Origin: FW021-bin31 sp964478125
GTDB taxonomy: Bacteria; Bacteroidota; Bacteroidia; Chitinophagales; Chitinophagaceae
DNA length: 17,648 nt
Assembly: GCA_964478125.1 (NCBI GenBank)
Contig: CAYZGR010000065.1
Coordinates: 1-17,648, forward strand
Direction of reading: 5' to 3'
Of this stretch, positions 15,829-17,648 are shown in pieces. Position 1 is the stretch's first letter; every line of letters begins with the position of its first letter. The translations under genes were made by a program, and so were the position numbers. The notes under the pieces were generated by a model. The model ran no database searches. It was not told the origin of the DNA and saw only the letters and a list, made by a program, of their open reading frames with translations.

Positions 15829-16947
15829 CTAATTTTTTAACCGGAGCGGCATGAGCAGCATCAGTATATCCTCATTTTCTTCCTTGTCCACCGGGCGTAT
15901 GATACCCGCTCCTCCCGGGGTGGATAATTCCAATCTGATTTCTTCACTGCCGGCCACACTCAACATTTCTGCAAGAAAACGGGCATTGAATGCGATTTCC
16001 ATGTCTTCCCCATCATATCGACAATTCATTCGTTCGTTGCCTTCAAAAGAGAAATCCTGATCCTGGGCATTCAGCTGTAATTCGCTTCCGCTTATAGAGA
16101 GGGCCACCTGATTGGTACTTTTGTTTGCAAAAATACCTACCCTTCTTAAGGCACCTTGGAAGTCCGAAGTGTTCAAAAACAGTTTATAAGGATTATCTTT
16201 GGGGATAACTACGCGATAGTCGGGAAAACGGGCGTCAATTAACCGGCAGATCAATTCCAATTCATCAAATGCCACAAAAAGATGGCTCTTATTGTAGGTA
16301 AGGGTAAGAACGGTTCCCTTCCCCGGGAGGGTGTTTTTTAACAGGTTGAGGGGCTTTTTAGGCACTATAAAACCGGCTTCTTCGGGGCAGGAAATACCTG
16401 TATACCGGTATTTAACCAGCCGATGCGCATCGGTTGCCACGCAGGTCAGTGCTTCCGGTTCCAGCTCAAAGTACACCCCGGTCATAGCGGCTCTCAACTC
16501 GTCATTTCCTACGGCCACCAGAGATTTTTGAATGGCTGCAGAAAGAACCTCGGAAGACAGGGTAAAAGAATGAGATTCGTCCGGTTCGGGCGATTTTGGA
16601 AAATCATCGGCTTTCTCTCCCACGACTTTATATTTTCCGTTATCCGAAGTGATGTCAATGGCCAGAGTATCCGGGTCAATATGAAAAGTGAGCGGCTGAT
16701 CTGGATTGCTTTTTAAATAATCAAGAAGGATACGGCCGGGAACGCATATCTCTCCCGTTTCTTTAGCCTCTATATCCAGCTTCACCTTCATAACCGTTTC
16801 CAGATCGGTAGCTGTAATAACGAGCTTATCTTTTTTTATCTCAAATAAAAAGTCTTCAAGGATGGGAAGTACGTTGTTTGAACTCAAAACGCCGCTCACG
16901 TTTTGGAGGTGTTTTAATAGGGAGGAAGATGATACGATAAAGTCCAT
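15829..16947 (-). CDS. dnaN: DNA polymerase III beta subunit (sliding clamp)
   Basis: This 372-residue ring-forming clamp tethers the replicative polymerase to DNA. The family pattern is complete: MDFIVSSSSLLKHLQNVSGVL at 1-21, NNVLPILEDFLFE, TDLETVM, CVPGRILLDYLKS, and the C-terminal LLMPLRLKN that closes the partner-binding groove. Three clamp domains of about 120 residues each fit the length. It is not next to dnaA or recF here, and I found no DnaA-box-like sequence in the upstream spacer, so no origin is suggested. The downstream gene is the M28 lipoprotein. Confidence 0.98.
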   Translation of the reverse strand: MDFIVSSSSLLKHLQNVSGVLSSNNVLPILEDFLFEIKKDKLVITATDLETVMKVKLDIEAKETGEICVPGRILLDYLKSNPDQPLTFHIDPDTLAIDITSDNGKYKVVGEKADDFPKSPEPDESHSFTLSSEVLSAAIQKSLVAVGNDELRAAMTGVYFELEPEALTCVATDAHRLVKYRYTGISCPEEAGFIVPKKPLNLLKNTLPGKGTVLTLTYNKSHLFVAFDELELICRLIDARFPDYRVVIPKDNPYKLFLNTSDFQGALRRVGIFANKSTNQVALSISGSELQLNAQDQDFSFEGNERMNCRYDGEDMEIAFNARFLAEMLSVAGSEEIRLELSTPGGAGIIRPVDKEENEDILMLLMPLRLKN

Positions 16948-16982
16948 GAATATTAAAAGATTTATTTGACCGTTAAAGAAAA

Positions 16983-16990
16983 CAAAGATA
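16983..16990 (-). promoter_or_regulatory. Candidate -7 box for dnaN
   Basis: On the minus strand TATCTTTG (16990-16983) matches TAnnTTTG exactly and lies 35 bases before ATG 16947, giving a leader of about 29 bases. The expected TTTG 19-21 bases upstream is absent; a TTG occurs only 13 bases away. A 6-bp inverted repeat (GAAATA-TT-TATTTC, 16991-17004) abuts it. Confidence 0.5.
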
Positions 16991-17123
16991 GAAATATTTA
17001 TTTCAATGTGGTCTGGTTGTCATAAAAATTTATAAACCATATATTTCCCCTTCCCAAAAACGACGTTGGCTAATCAGATTATGCCGTTCCCTAAAAAAAA
17101 TTTACTGATACACGACAAATTCT

Positions 17124-17156
17124 TTTGGAAAATAGGAGGGGAAAGTCCTACTTTCG
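17124..17156 (+). promoter_or_regulatory. Candidate promoter for the edge hydrolase gene
   Basis: TTTG (17124-17127), 21 bases, then TACTTTCG (17149-17156) matches the Bacteroidetes consensus with one mismatch. Transcription would start near 17163 and leave a long leader of about 175 bases before ATG 17338. Confidence 0.38.
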
Positions 17157-17337
17157 CTTTAAAATCATCGGGAAAAAGAGCTAAAAAAAGTTTGATTTAA
17201 ACGTATGTCATTATAGTTAAATGTGTATATTATTTATTAATAATATTTATTATAAGTGGTATAATTTTTGATAAGCTAAAAAGAATTGCCCTTTTCATTG
17301 CTACAATTTTAAAATTCCCCACCAGAAAGCCTGTTAA

Positions 17338-17648
17338 ATGCCGAAGCTAATGCTAAAGATATATCGTGTAGTATTTTTATTTTTAATATTTCTTCTTTCT
17401 CTTCCTTTTATTCACTTCGGTTTTGGCCAGCAGGCCGGTAAACAGGTTCCGATAAAGGTGCCTACGAGTCAAAAAACGCCTAATGCACTTTTGTATTTAC
17501 CCTGGGACTATAACATTTCAGGGAAGGACTATCCTTTACTTTGTTTTTTTCATGGTGCAGGAGAAGCAGGGAGCAACTTGGATGTGTTAAAAGGGCAAGG
17601 ATTACCTTATGTTATTGATGAAGGGCATCCGCCTTATTCTGTAAATAA
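17338..17648 (+). CDS. Secreted alpha/beta-hydrolase (esterase/prolyl-oligopeptidase-like), 5' part cut by the window edge
   Basis: An open frame from ATG 17338 runs off the right edge after 103 codons. It encodes a signal peptide (hydrophobic 11-29, ending FGFG-QQ), a short linker, then the start of a hydrolase core: NALLYLPWDYNISGKDYPLL (49-68) followed by CFFHGAGEAGSNL (69-81). HGAG (72-75) is the oxyanion-hole region of serine esterases and peptidases. The catalytic Ser, Asp and His would lie beyond the window. The family is inferred from this N-terminal part only. An alternative start is ATG 17350 (Met5). Confidence 0.75.
   Translation, partial: MPKLMLKIYRVVFLFLIFLLSLPFIHFGFGQQAGKQVPIKVPTSQKTPNALLYLPWDYNISGKDYPLLCFFHGAGEAGSNLDVLKGQGLPYVIDEGHPPYSVN

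Larger units (their letters stand above)
16948..17337. other. AT-rich divergent intergenic region, no gene seen
   Basis: These 390 bases lie between dnaN and the edge hydrolase gene. They contain the dnaN -7 box, a candidate promoter for the hydrolase (17124-17156), and very AT-rich sequence at 17208-17280 that includes the palindrome TTATTAATAA (17234-17243). I see no coding frame, tRNA or riboswitch. Confidence 0.65.

Noticed and set aside
16948..17337. Possible replication origin next to dnaN
   Set aside because: The spacer is AT-rich, but I found no TTATCCACA-like DnaA boxes, and dnaA is not adjacent.
1..17648. Mobile element, CRISPR array, defence island or tRNA in the window
   Set aside because: No transposase, integrase, direct-repeat array, terminal inverted repeats or cloverleaf was seen. 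Gene content is chromosomal throughout.

Overview
The window reads as ordinary chromosome of a Bacteroidetes (Bacteroidota) bacterium. A member of the Chitinophagaceae or a relative is my guess, not a demonstrated placement. Three things support this: a PorP/SprF-family protein of the type IX secretion world, several promoter-like sites of the Bacteroidetes form TTTG-N19-21-TAnnTTTG, and Bacteroidetes-style versions of ComEC and PurH. I see no insertion sequence, prophage, CRISPR array, tRNA or integration scar.

Layout. Bases 1-62 are the 3' end of a 5S rRNA, followed by a strong hairpin terminator (72-106), so an rRNA operon ends here. Converging on it from the right is a three-gene minus-strand operon (3250 to 160): a secreted, membrane-anchored protein with three NEW3-like Ig repeats, an ABC ATPase, and an ABC-2 permease. 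The three genes are almost fused (2-base gap, then an ATGA overlap). An AT-rich 374-base spacer separates this operon from a plus-strand block: two M16 peptidase subunits (3625-7070), a PorP/SprF-family outer-membrane protein, and an 83-residue CxxC membrane protein. The small gene has the best promoter in the window.

Converging from the right are purH and comEC (minus strand, 18-base gap). Divergent from comEC across 44 bases are an acyl-carrier-protein phosphodiesterase homologue and a class V aminotransferase (plus strand). The last minus-strand pair is dnaN followed 15 bases later by an M28 lipoprotein peptidase. A 390-base AT-rich spacer then leads to a secreted alpha/beta-hydrolase cut by the right edge (from 17338).

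How the genes relate. The two M16 proteins look like complementary halves of one protease: the first has the zinc site HxxEH...E and no R/Y pair, and the second has the R/Y pair and no zinc site. Four or more products are exported or envelope-bound (NEW3/ABC operon, M16 pair, PorP-like protein, M28 lipoprotein, edge hydrolase), so the region leans toward envelope and extracytoplasmic proteolysis. It is interleaved with housekeeping genes (dnaN, purH, 5S rRNA). I found no clear new defence, mobile or biosynthetic system. The most original points are the split M16 pair with a lipid-carrier-like C-terminal domain, the NEW3-ABC cassette, and the small CxxC membrane protein.
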